A program made the translations under genes and the position numbers. Of a DNA stretch of 64,000 bases, positions 43,069-51,113 are shown in pieces. A model generated the notes under the pieces. That model was not told the origin of the DNA. It ran no database searches and worked only from the letters and a program-made list of their open reading frames with translations. The stretch's first letter is position 1; each line of letters starts with the position of its first letter. Where the stretch lies: NCBI RefSeq assembly GCF_013337765.1, contig NZ_VBSB01000008.1, positions 186,001 through 250,000 of the forward strand. Reading direction: 5' to 3'. This stretch comes from Mycolicibacterium sphagni (GTDB taxonomy: Bacteria; Actinomycetota; Actinomycetes; Mycobacteriales; Mycobacteriaceae).

Positions 43069-43815
43069 CTAAAAAGGCATCGCTCGGTGCGGAACGTCCG
43101 TGATCAGACCGCCGTCGACGACATACTCCGAGCCCGTGGAGAACGACGACTCGTCGCTGGCCAAGAACACGATGAAGGTGGCCACTTCCTCCGGCTTGCC
43201 GGGGCGGCCGAGTGGGGCGCTGACCATGTCCTCGGGCAGGTGCTTGGTCATCGGGGTGCGGATAAACCCCGGGTGCACCGAGTTGACCCGGATGTTATCC
43301 GGGGCCAGCTCCAGGGCCGCTGATTTCGTCAGCCCCCGCAGGCCCCACTTGGAGGCCACATAACTGTGCACCCACGACGCGCCGCGCATGCCCTCGATGG
43401 ACGACACGTTGATGATCGAGCCGCCGCCGGCCTCTTTCATCGGCCCAAGGACCGCCTTGATGCCCAGCAGCGCGCCGGTCAGGTTGACGTCGAGGACCTT
43501 CTTCCAGCGCTCCACGTCGAGCGACTTCAACGGCGCCACCTGGACGATGCCCGCATTGTTGACCAGCACGTTGACCTTGCCGAACTCGGCGATCGTGGTC
43601 TCGACGGCGGCCTGCCACTGATCGGCGTCGCTCACGTCGAGATGGACGTAACGGGCGGCGTCGCCTAGCTCGTCGGCCAGTTCCTTGCCCTTGTCGTCGA
43701 GGATGTCCCCGATGACAACCTTGGCGCCCTCGGCGACGAGCATCCGCGCGTCAGCGGCTCCCATCCCCTGTGCTCCGCCGGTGATGATGGCCACTTTGTC
43801 GTCTACGCGTCCCAT
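43069..43815 (-). CDS. FabG3-like short-chain dehydrogenase (3-alpha,20-beta-hydroxysteroid dehydrogenase type)
   Basis: A 248-residue classical SDR with cofactor motif ITGGAQGMGAADAR, NNAG at about residue 88, catalytic Ser in NVSSIEGMRG and the YVASK Tyr/Lys pair. Its sequence follows M. tuberculosis FabG3 (Rv2002) closely: VIGDILDDKGKELADELGDA, ARYVHLDVSDADQW and the end DESSFSTGSEYVVDGG. FabG3 is a steroid dehydrogenase, so a steroid or related ketone is the likely substrate. It is divergent from a dihydrodipicolinate reductase-like gene. A KstR-type palindrome lies in the gap. Confidence 0.86.
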   Translation of the reverse strand: MGRVDDKVAIITGGAQGMGAADARMLVAEGAKVVIGDILDDKGKELADELGDAARYVHLDVSDADQWQAAVETTIAEFGKVNVLVNNAGIVQVAPLKSLDVERWKKVLDVNLTGALLGIKAVLGPMKEAGGGSIINVSSIEGMRGASWVHSYVASKWGLRGLTKSAALELAPDNIRVNSVHPGFIRTPMTKHLPEDMVSAPLGRPGKPEEVATFIVFLASDESSFSTGSEYVVDGGLITDVPHRAMPF

Positions 43816-43850
43816 GAGGTGTCAGGCTACCGGTAGCGCCGGCCGCGAGG

Positions 43851-43864
43851 TAGAACCTGTTCCA
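43851..43864. promoter_or_regulatory. KstR-type operator between the SDR and the reductase-like gene
   Basis: TAGAACCTGTTCCA matches the published KstR consensus TNNAACNNGTTNNA at every fixed position. It lies 36 bases before the SDR start and about 59 before the plus-strand gene, so it could repress both. KstR controls cholesterol catabolism in mycobacteria. Confidence 0.65.
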
Positions 43865-43922
43865 GTTTCGGCGCCGAATGCGCATACTGAACCCACCGCA
43901 GCCCCGAACGTCAGGAGAACTC

Positions 43923-44999
43923 ATGGCCATCCGCGTTGCCCACATCGGCACCGGAAACGTCGGCCGGATAGCCCTATCCGAGCTGATCGAAAACCCGGGC
44001 TTCGAGCTCACCGGGCTGTGCGTGTCCGCTGACGAGAAGGTGGGCAAGGACGCGGGCGAGTTGGCCGGCCTGGATGTGAAGACCGGAATCCTGGCCACCA
44101 AGGACCTCGACGCGGTGCTGGCAGGAGAACCCGAATGCGCGGTCTACTGTGCGATGGGCGACACCCGCATGCCCGAGGCCATGGAGGACGTCCGCAAGAT
44201 CCTGGCCGCCGGCATCAACGTCGTCGGCTCGGCTCCGGTGGTGTTGCAGTACCCGTGGGGGTCGATGCCCGACAAGTACATCGAACCGTTGGAAGAGGCT
44301 GGCCGCCTTGGCAATTCCAGCATCTACATCAACGGTGTCGACCCGGGTTTCATCACGGATCTGATCCCGCTGGCCTTCGCCAGCACCTGTCAGAGCATCG
44401 AGCAGGTGCGCTGTATGGAGATCGCCGACTACGCCACCTATGACGGCGCCACCGTCATGTTCGACGTCATGGGCTTCGGCAAGCCGATGGACGAGGTGCC
44501 GATGCTGTTCCTGCCCGGTGTGCTCGGGATCGCGTGGGGCTGCGGCATCCGCCAGCTGGCCGCCGGGTTGAACATCTCGCTGGACTCGATCGCCGAGAGC
44601 TACGAACGAGAGCCTGCCCCAGAGGCTTTCGACGTCGCCGCCGGCCACATCCCCAAGGGTGGGGTTGCCGCTGTGCGCTTCGAGATCAAGGGCATGGTCG
44701 GTGACCACGCGGCGATCGTCGTCGAGCACGTCACCCGGCTGCGTGAGGATCTGCGTCCGGACTGGGCACAACCGGCCCAGCCCGGCGGTTCGTATCGGGT
44801 GGAGATCACCGGCGAGCCGTCCTATGTCGTCGACATCTGCCCGACGAGCAAGAAGGGCGACCACAACTACGCCGCCATCGCGGCCGGCGCCGGCCGCATC
44901 GTCAACGCCATTCCCGCGGTGATCGCCGCCCCGCCGGGCATCCGGACCACGCTGAACCTGCCGCTGGTGTCCGAAGTGGAATTGTTCACCAAGCCGTAG
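43923..44999 (+). CDS. Dihydrodipicolinate reductase-like NAD(P)-binding protein
   Basis: A 358-residue protein with a Rossmann start (IRVAHIGTGNVGRIALSELI) followed by DapB-like sequence (GINVVGSAPVVLQYPW near residue 95, YINGVDPGFITDL near 135). The C-terminal half continues to TSKKGDHNYAAIAAG and does not carry the DapB substrate motif, so it is an NAD(P)H-dependent enzyme of unknown substrate and not the lysine-pathway enzyme. Mycobacteria have several such paralogues, some near steroid genes. ATG 43923 has CAGGAGA upstream. The KstR-type site suggests a role in steroid-linked metabolism. Confidence 0.82.
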   Translation: MAIRVAHIGTGNVGRIALSELIENPGFELTGLCVSADEKVGKDAGELAGLDVKTGILATKDLDAVLAGEPECAVYCAMGDTRMPEAMEDVRKILAAGINVVGSAPVVLQYPWGSMPDKYIEPLEEAGRLGNSSIYINGVDPGFITDLIPLAFASTCQSIEQVRCMEIADYATYDGATVMFDVMGFGKPMDEVPMLFLPGVLGIAWGCGIRQLAAGLNISLDSIAESYEREPAPEAFDVAAGHIPKGGVAAVRFEIKGMVGDHAAIVVEHVTRLREDLRPDWAQPAQPGGSYRVEITGEPSYVVDICPTSKKGDHNYAAIAAGAGRIVNAIPAVIAAPPGIRTTLNLPLVSEVELFTKP

Positions 45000-45082
45000 G
45001 TCGAGTGCGCGCGCGTTTGGCGTCAACAGTGCCCGGGTAGTCCCGCAGCATCTATTCGACGGATGCGTAAGGAGACACGGAC

Positions 45083-45427
45083 ATGGCGGCGCGTCGCTTG
45101 ATCCTCTTGGTGGGTGCGGTGCTGTTGGTTGCTGGAGTGATCGCCCTGTTGGTGCCGGTATCCACCCCCGACGGCAACGGCGGCAGCATCGGCTGCGGCA
45201 ACGCAATATCGGAAGACCTCGCATCGGCACGTGAAGCCAACAGCAAGGGCATCGCGAATGTGCCGATCCTGAACGAGATCATCCAGCACCCCGACTTCGT
45301 GGCGCAGTGCGAGTCGGCGGTTTCCTCGCGGCGAGCCTGGTCGATCCCGCTGGCCGTGATCGGCCTGTTGGCGGCCGGCGGGTCCTTCGTCGTCGGTGGG
45401 CGCAGCGGCGTCGGCTCGAAGACCTAG
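45083..45427 (+). CDS. Small membrane protein with an extracytoplasmic loop
   Basis: A 114-residue protein with two membrane helices (RLILLVGAVLLVAGVIALLV at about 5-24 and SIPLAVIGLLAAGGSFVV at about 87-104) and a loop of about 60 residues that carries two cysteines (IGCGNAISED and VAQCESAV). Such proteins recur in mycobacteria with no known function. AAGGAGAC precedes the ATG at good spacing. It ends 5 bases before the convergent secreted-protein gene. Confidence 0.75.
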   Translation: MAARRLILLVGAVLLVAGVIALLVPVSTPDGNGGSIGCGNAISEDLASAREANSKGIANVPILNEIIQHPDFVAQCESAVSSRRAWSIPLAVIGLLAAGGSFVVGGRSGVGSKT

Positions 45428-45431
45428 CCGT

Positions 45432-45710
45432 CTAGGGGCGATAGCCCGGGACGATGAGGGTGCCGGGGTAATTCACGTAGTACGACAAGCAGATCGGGTT
45501 ATGGCGGCACGCGATGAGTGCCCCGGCATCGGGTGCTGCTCCGATCACCTGACTCTTGCGCGGCGGCAGACCGCAGTTCACCACGTACGGGTTGAGCGGG
45601 ACGACGCCGTTTGTGCACCCCGGCGCGGCGGTGGCCGGGGGCGTGGCAACGGGCGCGAGGGTCGTGCACAAAGCGGCTGCAGCGACCAACGCCAGCTTCG
45701 AGAAAATCAT
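45432..45710 (-). CDS. Small secreted cysteine-containing protein
   Basis: A 92-residue precursor with a signal peptide (FSKLALVAAAALCTTLAPVA) ending near TAAPG. The mature part has four cysteines (PGCTNG, VVNCGLPP, IACRHNP and ICLSYY), likely two disulfide bonds, in a short Pro/Asn-rich chain. I do not recognise the family. It is convergent with the small membrane protein. Confidence 0.72.
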   Translation of the reverse strand: MIFSKLALVAAAALCTTLAPVATPPATAAPGCTNGVVPLNPYVVNCGLPPRKSQVIGAAPDAGALIACRHNPICLSYYVNYPGTLIVPGYRP

Positions 45711-45780
45711 GGCGCACCCCCGCTAAAAGCAGACAATCAAACGCTACTCCTTTCGGCGTGGATTCAAGGGCGGAGGCGCG

Positions 45781-46251
45781 ATGGGTGTGCTCACCGGTCT
45801 GCTGACCGCATGCAGCGGTTTCTGCTCGCAGTGCTCTGGATGGACCTGATCTTCGACAGCCAGATCCGCGCCGCCGGCCGTCGCGTCGAGCAACTTCGGA
45901 GAACCGGCGCTGGCGTCGATCGCCGGCTACCACCACCGGGCCACCACGACATCGCAGCCGATGGGCCGTCTCATCGCCGTCGTGATGATCGTTCTGCTGG
46001 GTGCGCTGATCGCCGAATCGGTGTTCGGGGCCAGCCCGGGATGGCTGCTCGGGGTCTCGGCCATGCTGGCCGGCGTCCCTGTCGTGCTCGCGCTGATCCG
46101 CACCGTCCCGAACGCGGTGCGGCTGGGCCGGCGCACCGATACCGCCGTCGAACAGACTCGGCTGGCCCGGGCGATCTACCACGACCACATCGTGTGCGCG
46201 CTGGGCATGCTGGCGTTTCTGGTGTTCTGGCTGGGTTGGCCGGGCCGATAG
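45781..46251 (+). pseudogene. Frameshifted membrane protein gene
   Basis: ATG 45781, with GGAGG just upstream, opens a frame MGVLTGLLTA that stops after 22 codons. A second frame within it gives MQRFLLAVLWMDLIFDSQI from 45810. The first frame resumes after its stop with SSNFGEPALASIAGYHHRAT and runs to 46251, including two or three membrane helices (GRLIAVVMIVLLGALIAESV, LLGVSAMLAGVPVVLALI). The pieces join smoothly into one protein of about 155 residues if two opposite one-base shifts are assumed. A 96-residue product from ATG 45961 could also be made. Function unknown. Confidence 0.55.
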
Positions 46252-46311
46252 CCATTCGTCAGCTCGCTGATAGTGGATACCTGCAAATCGCACATCACCG
46301 ACGTACTAAAC

Positions 46312-46325
46312 TAGAATACGTTCCA
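46312..46325. promoter_or_regulatory. KstR-like palindrome before the nitronate monooxygenase gene
   Basis: TAGAATACGTTCCA differs from the KstR consensus TNNAACNNGTTNNA by one fixed base (AAT for AAC). It lies 35-48 bases before the start codon at 46360, where an operator would act. Confidence 0.4.
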
Positions 46326-46359
46326 GTCTGCTTATGTCCCCGCTTGAAGGAGCCGAACC

Positions 46360-47487
46360 ATGCACACTGCCCTCTGCGATGAGCTCGGTATCGAGTTCCC
46401 CATCTTCGCGTTCACCCACTGTCGTGACGTCGTCGTCGCCGTCAGCAAGGCCGGCGGCTTCGGTGTCCTCGGTGCGGTCGGCTTCTCCCCCGAACAGCTC
46501 GAGATCGAGCTGAAGTGGATCGACGAGAACATCGGCGACCACACCTACGGCGTCGACATCGTCATCCCCAACAAGTACGAGGGCATGGACGCCACGGACC
46601 TGTCGCCCGAGGTACTGAAGAAGACGCTGAACGACCTCGTTCCGCAGGAGCACATCGACTTCGCCAAGAAGGTCCTCGCCGACCACGGTGTGCCGGTCGA
46701 GCACAGCGACGACGACGCCATGGGGCTGCTCGGCTGGACCGAGGCGACCGCCACCCCGCAGGTCGAGGTCGCGCTCCAGCACCCGAAGTGCACGTTGATC
46801 GCCAACGCCCTCGGCACCCCGCCGGCGGAGATGATCAAGCACATCCACGACGAGGGCCGCAAGGTCGCCGCGCTGTGCGGCTCGCCGTCGCAGGCGAAGA
46901 AGCACGCCGAAGCCGGGGTGGACATCATCATCGCCCAGGGCGGCGAGGCCGGCGGGCACTGCGGCGAGATCGGCTCGATCGTGCTGTGGCCGCAGGTCGT
47001 CAAGGCGGTCGCGCCGGTGCCGGTGCTGGCCGCAGGCGGTATCGGCAGCGGCCAGCAGATCGCCGCGGCCCTGGCGCTGGGTGCCCAGGGCGCGTGGACC
47101 GGTTCGCAGTGGGTGATGGTCGAGGAGTCCGAGCACACCGAGGTCCAGCACGCCGCCTACGCCAAGGCCGAGAGCCGCGACACCGTGCGCAGCCGCTCGT
47201 TCACCGGTAAGCCCGCGCGCATGCTGCGCAACGAGTGGACCGAGGCATGGGAGAAGGAGGGCAACCCCAAGCCGCTCGGAATGCCGTTGCAGTACATGGT
47301 TTCCGGCATGGCCGTCGCTGCCACGCACAAGTACCCCAACGAGAGCGTCGACGTCGCGTTCAACCCGATCGGTCAGGTCGTCGGTCAGTTCACGAAGGTC
47401 GAGAAGACGTCCACGGTGATCGAGCGCTGGGTGCAGGAGTACCTCGAGGCCACCGGCCGGCTCGAGGAGCTCAACGCGTCCGTTTAA
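46360..47487 (+). CDS. Nitronate monooxygenase-family FMN protein
   Basis: A 375-residue TIM-barrel flavoprotein of the 2-nitropropane dioxygenase/nitronate monooxygenase family. The FMN-binding blocks are VVAVSKAGGFGVLGAVG near residue 30, DIIIAQGGEAGGHCGEIGS near 185 (with the family His) and PVLAAGGIGSGQQIAAALALG near 225. It oxidises alkyl nitronates or, in related enzymes, reduces unsaturated substrates. The true role here is unknown. The gene is followed by a strong bidirectional terminator and has a KstR-like box upstream. Confidence 0.86.
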   Translation: MHTALCDELGIEFPIFAFTHCRDVVVAVSKAGGFGVLGAVGFSPEQLEIELKWIDENIGDHTYGVDIVIPNKYEGMDATDLSPEVLKKTLNDLVPQEHIDFAKKVLADHGVPVEHSDDDAMGLLGWTEATATPQVEVALQHPKCTLIANALGTPPAEMIKHIHDEGRKVAALCGSPSQAKKHAEAGVDIIIAQGGEAGGHCGEIGSIVLWPQVVKAVAPVPVLAAGGIGSGQQIAAALALGAQGAWTGSQWVMVEESEHTEVQHAAYAKAESRDTVRSRSFTGKPARMLRNEWTEAWEKEGNPKPLGMPLQYMVSGMAVAATHKYPNESVDVAFNPIGQVVGQFTKVEKTSTVIERWVQEYLEATGRLEELNASV

Positions 47488-47496
47488 ACCGGATGT

Positions 47497-47534
47497 GAGT
47501 GTGCCGTCAGGGTTCTCGCCCTGGCGGCACACTC
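47497..47534. terminator. Bidirectional hairpin terminator
   Basis: Arms of 16 bases (GAGTGTGCCGTCAGGG and CCCTGGCGGCACACTC) pair with one G-U wobble around a 6-base loop, followed by ATTTTC. It sits between the convergent ends of the nitronate monooxygenase gene and the secreted-protein gene. Confidence 0.85.
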
Positions 47535-47538
47535 ATTT

Positions 47539-47982
47539 TCAGCTGGCCGGGTAGAAGTCGTTTCCGTTGCCCCAGTCGCCGGAATGCATGGATCCCGGCT
47601 GCCAGCCCTGGGCGCCCAGGCAGAGCATGGGCAGGCCATCGGGTGACTGCGCGGCGGCCTGCGATCCCGGGCACGGTGAGCCGACCGCTTGCACGCCATA
47701 GATCTTGGGCGAGAGCACCCAGAAGCCGACGCCCTCGGGCGGCCGGTCCATGCCGATCGGCGACTGGCCGGGAATCCAGCGGCAGAGCAACGGCTCGCCA
47801 CCGGGTCCGCGGCCGAACGCGAACCGATCCCACTGATAGCACGGTGCGCTCAGGTAGGCCTGGTAGCTCATCCCCGGCGGATCACCGGGGAACGGCCCGT
47901 GCGGTTCGTCGGCGGCGGCAATCGGCGCCACTGCCAGCGCGGTGCCCGCAACGGCTGTTGCGATGACGAATTCGCGGAGCAT
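47539..47982 (-). CDS. Secreted cysteine-containing protein of unknown function
   Basis: A 147-residue exported protein. The signal peptide (VIATAVAGTALAVAPIAA) is cut before DEPHGPFPGDPP at about residue 25. The mature chain is Pro/Gly/Trp-rich with four cysteines (SAPCYQWD, LLCRWIPG, SPCPGSQ and MLCLGAQG). The family is unrecognised but typical of small exported mycobacterial proteins. Upstream, an imperfect 20-21 bp tandem repeat (47994-48034) lies in the likely promoter region. Confidence 0.73.
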   Translation of the reverse strand: MLREFVIATAVAGTALAVAPIAAADEPHGPFPGDPPGMSYQAYLSAPCYQWDRFAFGRGPGGEPLLCRWIPGQSPIGMDRPPEGVGFWVLSPKIYGVQAVGSPCPGSQAAAQSPDGLPMLCLGAQGWQPGSMHSGDWGNGNDFYPAS

Positions 47983-47993
47983 CTGTCCACCCT

Positions 47994-48034
47994 CTAGTTC
48001 TCTACCGCCGGGCCCTAGTTCTTTACCGTGGGCC
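47994..48034. repeat. Imperfect 20-21 bp tandem repeat
   Basis: CTAGTTCTCTACCGCCGGGCC is followed at once by CTAGTTCTTTACCGTGGGCC. It lies 12 bases upstream of the minus-strand secreted-protein gene. It could be a duplicated promoter or operator element, and no known motif is matched. Confidence 0.55.
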
Positions 48035-48235
48035 TTAGTGCCCCCGCCGGCCCTGCGCTGAGCTTAACGGCTGGGACGGGTGTGCTTCGGGTGAAACCGG
48101 AAAGGCGCGCGAGTGAGCAGCTTATTGTGACGCCATCGCAGATTTTGCCTTTGCTGACCACTCCACCCGCACCGAAGCTTGCTAAGCTGCGGCGATTGCG
48201 TCGTCGGGGGTGAAGAAGACGACGGGAGATATTCC

Positions 48236-48385
48236 GTGGCAAAGGCATGTGGTGCGCTGTGTGCTGCCGACACGACGATGATGGCACCGGTCCGCGGGGT
48301 CGGGCTTAGAGTTGTGCTGACCGCGTTGCCGGTTGCTGCTACCGAAATGGGAACCACCGTCGACAAGCTCAAGGAGTTGCGCTGA
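48236..48385 (+). CDS. Small ORF translationally coupled to the STAS gene
   Basis: A 49-codon frame beginning at GTG 48236 with GGGAGA at good spacing. It ends in a TGA that overlaps the ATG of the STAS gene (TGATG). The product (start AKACGALCAADTTMMAP) has no recognised motif. The ribosome site and coupled stop suggest it is translated, as a leader that sets STAS expression or as a small protein in its own right. The 253 bases before it contain no other gene. Confidence 0.5.
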   Translation: MAKACGALCAADTTMMAPVRGVGLRVVLTALPVAATEMGTTVDKLKELR

Positions 48386-48696
48386 TGGCAGAGGCCCAGT
48401 TCCGGGTCACGGTGGTCGCGGATCGGGAGTCAGCCCATGTGGTTGCCTCCGGTGAGATCGACCTGGCCAATGTCGGCGAATTCCAGGACGTGATGGCAAA
48501 GGCCGCGGCGGATGCTGCCGCGCTGACCGTCGACCTGGCCGACATCAGCTATTGCGACAGCGCCGCGGTGCGCGCTCTGTTCGCCCTGGCCGCCACGACC
48601 GAGCTCACGATGATCGTGGCCTTGGAGGGGCCGATCAGGACACTGCTGGCGATCTCGGGTCTGGACCGGGTAGCCACCGTCGTCACCAAGGAGTGA
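48385..48696 (+). CDS. STAS-domain anti-sigma factor antagonist
   Basis: A 103-residue single STAS domain. The core reads VVASGEIDLANVGEFQDVM, then LTVDLADISYCDSAAVRALF, where the Ser in CDSA is at the position phosphorylated in SpoIIAA-type antagonists. Such proteins bind anti-sigma kinases and free a sigma factor, and phosphorylation switches them off. Which anti-sigma factor it partners is unknown. The gene overlaps the small ORF upstream and is followed after 10 bases by a GAF-ANTAR gene, so it is a regulatory operon. Confidence 0.87.
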   Translation: MAEAQFRVTVVADRESAHVVASGEIDLANVGEFQDVMAKAAADAAALTVDLADISYCDSAAVRALFALAATTELTMIVALEGPIRTLLAISGLDRVATVVTKE

Positions 48697-48706
48697 GCCG
48701 AACACC

Positions 48707-49525
48707 ATGCCTGTGCCCGAATTCCACCCGCGCGACCTGTCCCAGCAGGGTGAGTTGTTCGAGCGGATCCTCGAACGCGTCCATCTCGACTTGCCGGACG
48801 CCGTCGGGCTCTCGATCACCATGCACGACCGGCGCCTCGACGAGGACGAGATGACACTCCTGGCCGCCCGTGGCTATGGCGGTGAGGTCGTGGAGGCCCA
48901 GTTGGCGGGGTTGGGCGGTCCGGTCATCGATGCCTTCGTCCATCAGATGCCGGTGCTGAGCCTGGATCTCTGGGCTGACGAGCGCTGGCCGGAGCTGAGC
49001 CTGCCCGCGATGGAGTCCCGGATACCCGAGCACAGCGCGGCCTGGCGGGAAGTTCGCGGTTCGGTCGCGGTGCCTGGCGTGTGGAAGGCCGATGGCACGG
49101 TCGTGTTGTCCTGCGTGTTGGACCGCCCAGCCACGGCAGGCACCGTGACCACCTTGATCGGCTACGAACAGCTGGTCTCCGCGGCAATGGTGTCGGCAGG
49201 CGCCGAGGGTGACGGCACCGCGATCGCCGACATGCTGGCGGTTCTGCAGTCCCGCGGGGCGATCGAGCAGGCCAAGGGCGCGATCATGGGGCGGTTGGCG
49301 TGTGACGCCGACACCGCGTGGGCGACGCTGCGCCGCGCCAGCCACGAATCCAACGTGAAGTTGCGCTCGCTGGCGGTGGCGCTGGTGGAACACATCAGCG
49401 GTGCACCAGCCGAGCAGCCGGTAGCGGGCTCCCCGATCGTGCCCAACGACCAGGCCAAGCATGCCGCCGGTCTGTTGTGGGCGGTGCTCACCCACGATTC
49501 CTCACCGATCGAACCGGCGAGCTGA
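48707..49525 (+). CDS. GAF-ANTAR domain regulator
   Basis: A 272-residue protein. The N-terminal half (about residues 15-165) has a GAF-like pattern (PDAVGLSITMHDRRLDED, SAAWREVRGSVAVPGVW). Near residues 175-232 is an ANTAR domain (VLQSRGAIEQAKGAIMGRLACDAD, TLRRASHESNVKLRSLAVALV), an RNA-binding module that acts as an antiterminator. It is read with the STAS gene, 10 bases after its stop. Together they suggest a stress or cell-envelope control unit, but neither signal nor RNA target is known. Confidence 0.87.
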   Translation: MPVPEFHPRDLSQQGELFERILERVHLDLPDAVGLSITMHDRRLDEDEMTLLAARGYGGEVVEAQLAGLGGPVIDAFVHQMPVLSLDLWADERWPELSLPAMESRIPEHSAAWREVRGSVAVPGVWKADGTVVLSCVLDRPATAGTVTTLIGYEQLVSAAMVSAGAEGDGTAIADMLAVLQSRGAIEQAKGAIMGRLACDADTAWATLRRASHESNVKLRSLAVALVEHISGAPAEQPVAGSPIVPNDQAKHAAGLLWAVLTHDSSPIEPAS

Positions 49526-49615
49526 CCCCCGCCGGGACGCGGTGACGCCGATTACTCAGGAGAAACGCCGTTGCACCAGCGCCGGAATCGTCGCCTGAGG
49601 TGGTTCGCTTAGGCC

Positions 49616-50308
49616 ATGTCCGCTCACGATCCACTCTCGCCGTCGAAATTGTTGCCGTGGTTGGGGGTCAGCGGGGTTCTCGCAGCGGTCGGGCTGGTGA
49701 TCGGGGTGACCGTGACGACCGGCGCGTCGGACACCCTGCCCATCGCCCAGGCTGCGCCCACCACGTTGACGACGTCCGCGTCGGCGTCGGAAACCGCCAG
49801 TTCGTCTGCCACAACCTCTGCGTCGACGTCCGCCACGACATCCGCCACGACGACGTCGGGCGCACCGGCGTCATACCAGGCCGACTCACGCGGCTACGTG
49901 GACACGGGCGCGCGGTGCGACGAGAACCAGACGTTGATGGCGTACGGCCGCACCTCCAAGTCGCTGGTGGTGATCTGCGTGAACCGTGACGGCGGACTGG
50001 AGTACCGCGGCGTGCGGCTGTCCGACAACGCTCCCCTGCACCTGCCGATCACCCGAAGCGCCGACGGCACCCTGGTGGCTTCCAATGACGGTGTCACCTA
50101 TGCGGTTTCACCCACTCAGATCCTGGTGTCCTCGGGCGACCACGTCATCTACAAGGACTCGTGGATCGAGTTCAAGGAAGCCAGCTTCTCGCAGTCGGGC
50201 ACCTCGTCGAGCGCGACCACGTCAGGCAGCGCGACGACGACCGTGAGCACCACGACGGTGACGGTGACGACCTCGGTCACCCCGACCACGACGAAGCCGG
50301 CCGGCTGA
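49616..50308 (+). CDS. Membrane-anchored Ser/Thr-rich surface protein
   Basis: A 230-residue protein with an N-terminal membrane helix (LLPWLGVSGVLAAVGLVIGVTV, about 12-33), a long Ser/Thr/Ala-rich linker (about 40-85), a folded domain with two cysteines (ARCDENQTLMAYGRTSKSLV, VICVNRDGGLEYRGV, GDHVIYKDSWIEFKEASF) and a Thr/Ser-rich tail. The linkers look exposed and may be glycosylated. The family is not recognised. It ends 5 bases from the convergent SDR gene. Confidence 0.72.
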   Translation: MSAHDPLSPSKLLPWLGVSGVLAAVGLVIGVTVTTGASDTLPIAQAAPTTLTTSASASETASSSATTSASTSATTSATTTSGAPASYQADSRGYVDTGARCDENQTLMAYGRTSKSLVVICVNRDGGLEYRGVRLSDNAPLHLPITRSADGTLVASNDGVTYAVSPTQILVSSGDHVIYKDSWIEFKEASFSQSGTSSSATTSGSATTTVSTTTVTVTTSVTPTTTKPAG

Positions 50309-50312
50309 ACCG

Positions 50313-51023
50313 TTAGGTGTTGCGTCCGCCGTTGACGCCGAGGATCTGGCCGGTGATATAGCTGGCTTCCTCGGAGATGAAAAAGGCGCAGGCGGCCGCG
50401 ATGTCCTCGGGCCTGCCCATCCGCCGCACCGGGGTGGCATCGATGGTGGCCTGGATGTCGCCCATGTTTCCGCGGGCTTCGGCATTGCGCAGCATCGGGG
50501 TGTCGATGAAGCCGGGCGGGACGGCGTTGACGGTGATACCGGCCGGGCCGTATTCCAGGGCAAGGCTTTTGGTCAGGCCGTTGACGCCCGACTTGGCCGC
50601 CACGTAGGCCGACATGTACGGAACTCCGGAGTGGGTGCTCGACGACGAGATGTTGACGATGCGGCCCCAGCCCGCCTCGATCATGTCGGGCAGCACAGCC
50701 TGGATGGTGTGGAAGACGCCGTGCAGGTTGATGTCGACGATGTTCTGCCACTGCTCGAAGGACAGGTCGAGGAACCGGCGGAAGCTGTCCTTGCCGGCGG
50801 CATTGACGAGGATCGTGACCGGGCCCAGTGCGGCACGGATTTCGGTGAGCGCGGCGTCGATCTGCGCACGGTCGGTGACATCGGCGACATAGGAGAACTC
50901 GGCTTCCGAGGGGGTCAGGTCGAGGATGGCCACGTTGTAGCCGTCAGCGCGGAGCCGATTGACGATCGCCGCACCGATACCCGAACCGCCTCCGGTCACC
51001 ACTGCCGTCTTCGAGGTGGACAC
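50313..51023 (-). CDS. Short-chain dehydrogenase/reductase
   Basis: A 236-residue classical SDR. The cofactor loop is VVTGGGSGIGAAIVNRL, the catalytic Ser is in VNISSSSTHSGVPYM and the Tyr/Lys pair is in YVAAKSG near residue 155. The sequence is of the acetoacetyl-CoA reductase/3-oxoacyl reductase type, and a ketone or alcohol of the P450 pathway nearby is an attractive substrate. It lies downstream of the TetR gene on the same strand (90 bases apart), so it may be controlled by the same TetR that faces the P450 gene. Confidence 0.86.
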   Translation of the reverse strand: MSTSKTAVVTGGGSGIGAAIVNRLRADGYNVAILDLTPSEAEFSYVADVTDRAQIDAALTEIRAALGPVTILVNAAGKDSFRRFLDLSFEQWQNIVDINLHGVFHTIQAVLPDMIEAGWGRIVNISSSSTHSGVPYMSAYVAAKSGVNGLTKSLALEYGPAGITVNAVPPGFIDTPMLRNAEARGNMGDIQATIDATPVRRMGRPEDIAAACAFFISEEASYITGQILGVNGGRNT

Positions 51024-51113
51024 AAGCTTCCCCTTTCCGGCGGTCGTCCCGCCTGGTACATCAACCGCGCCTGATCGCGCTCTTCACTTCGTCATCGCTA
51101 AAGCGTTGTGCTA

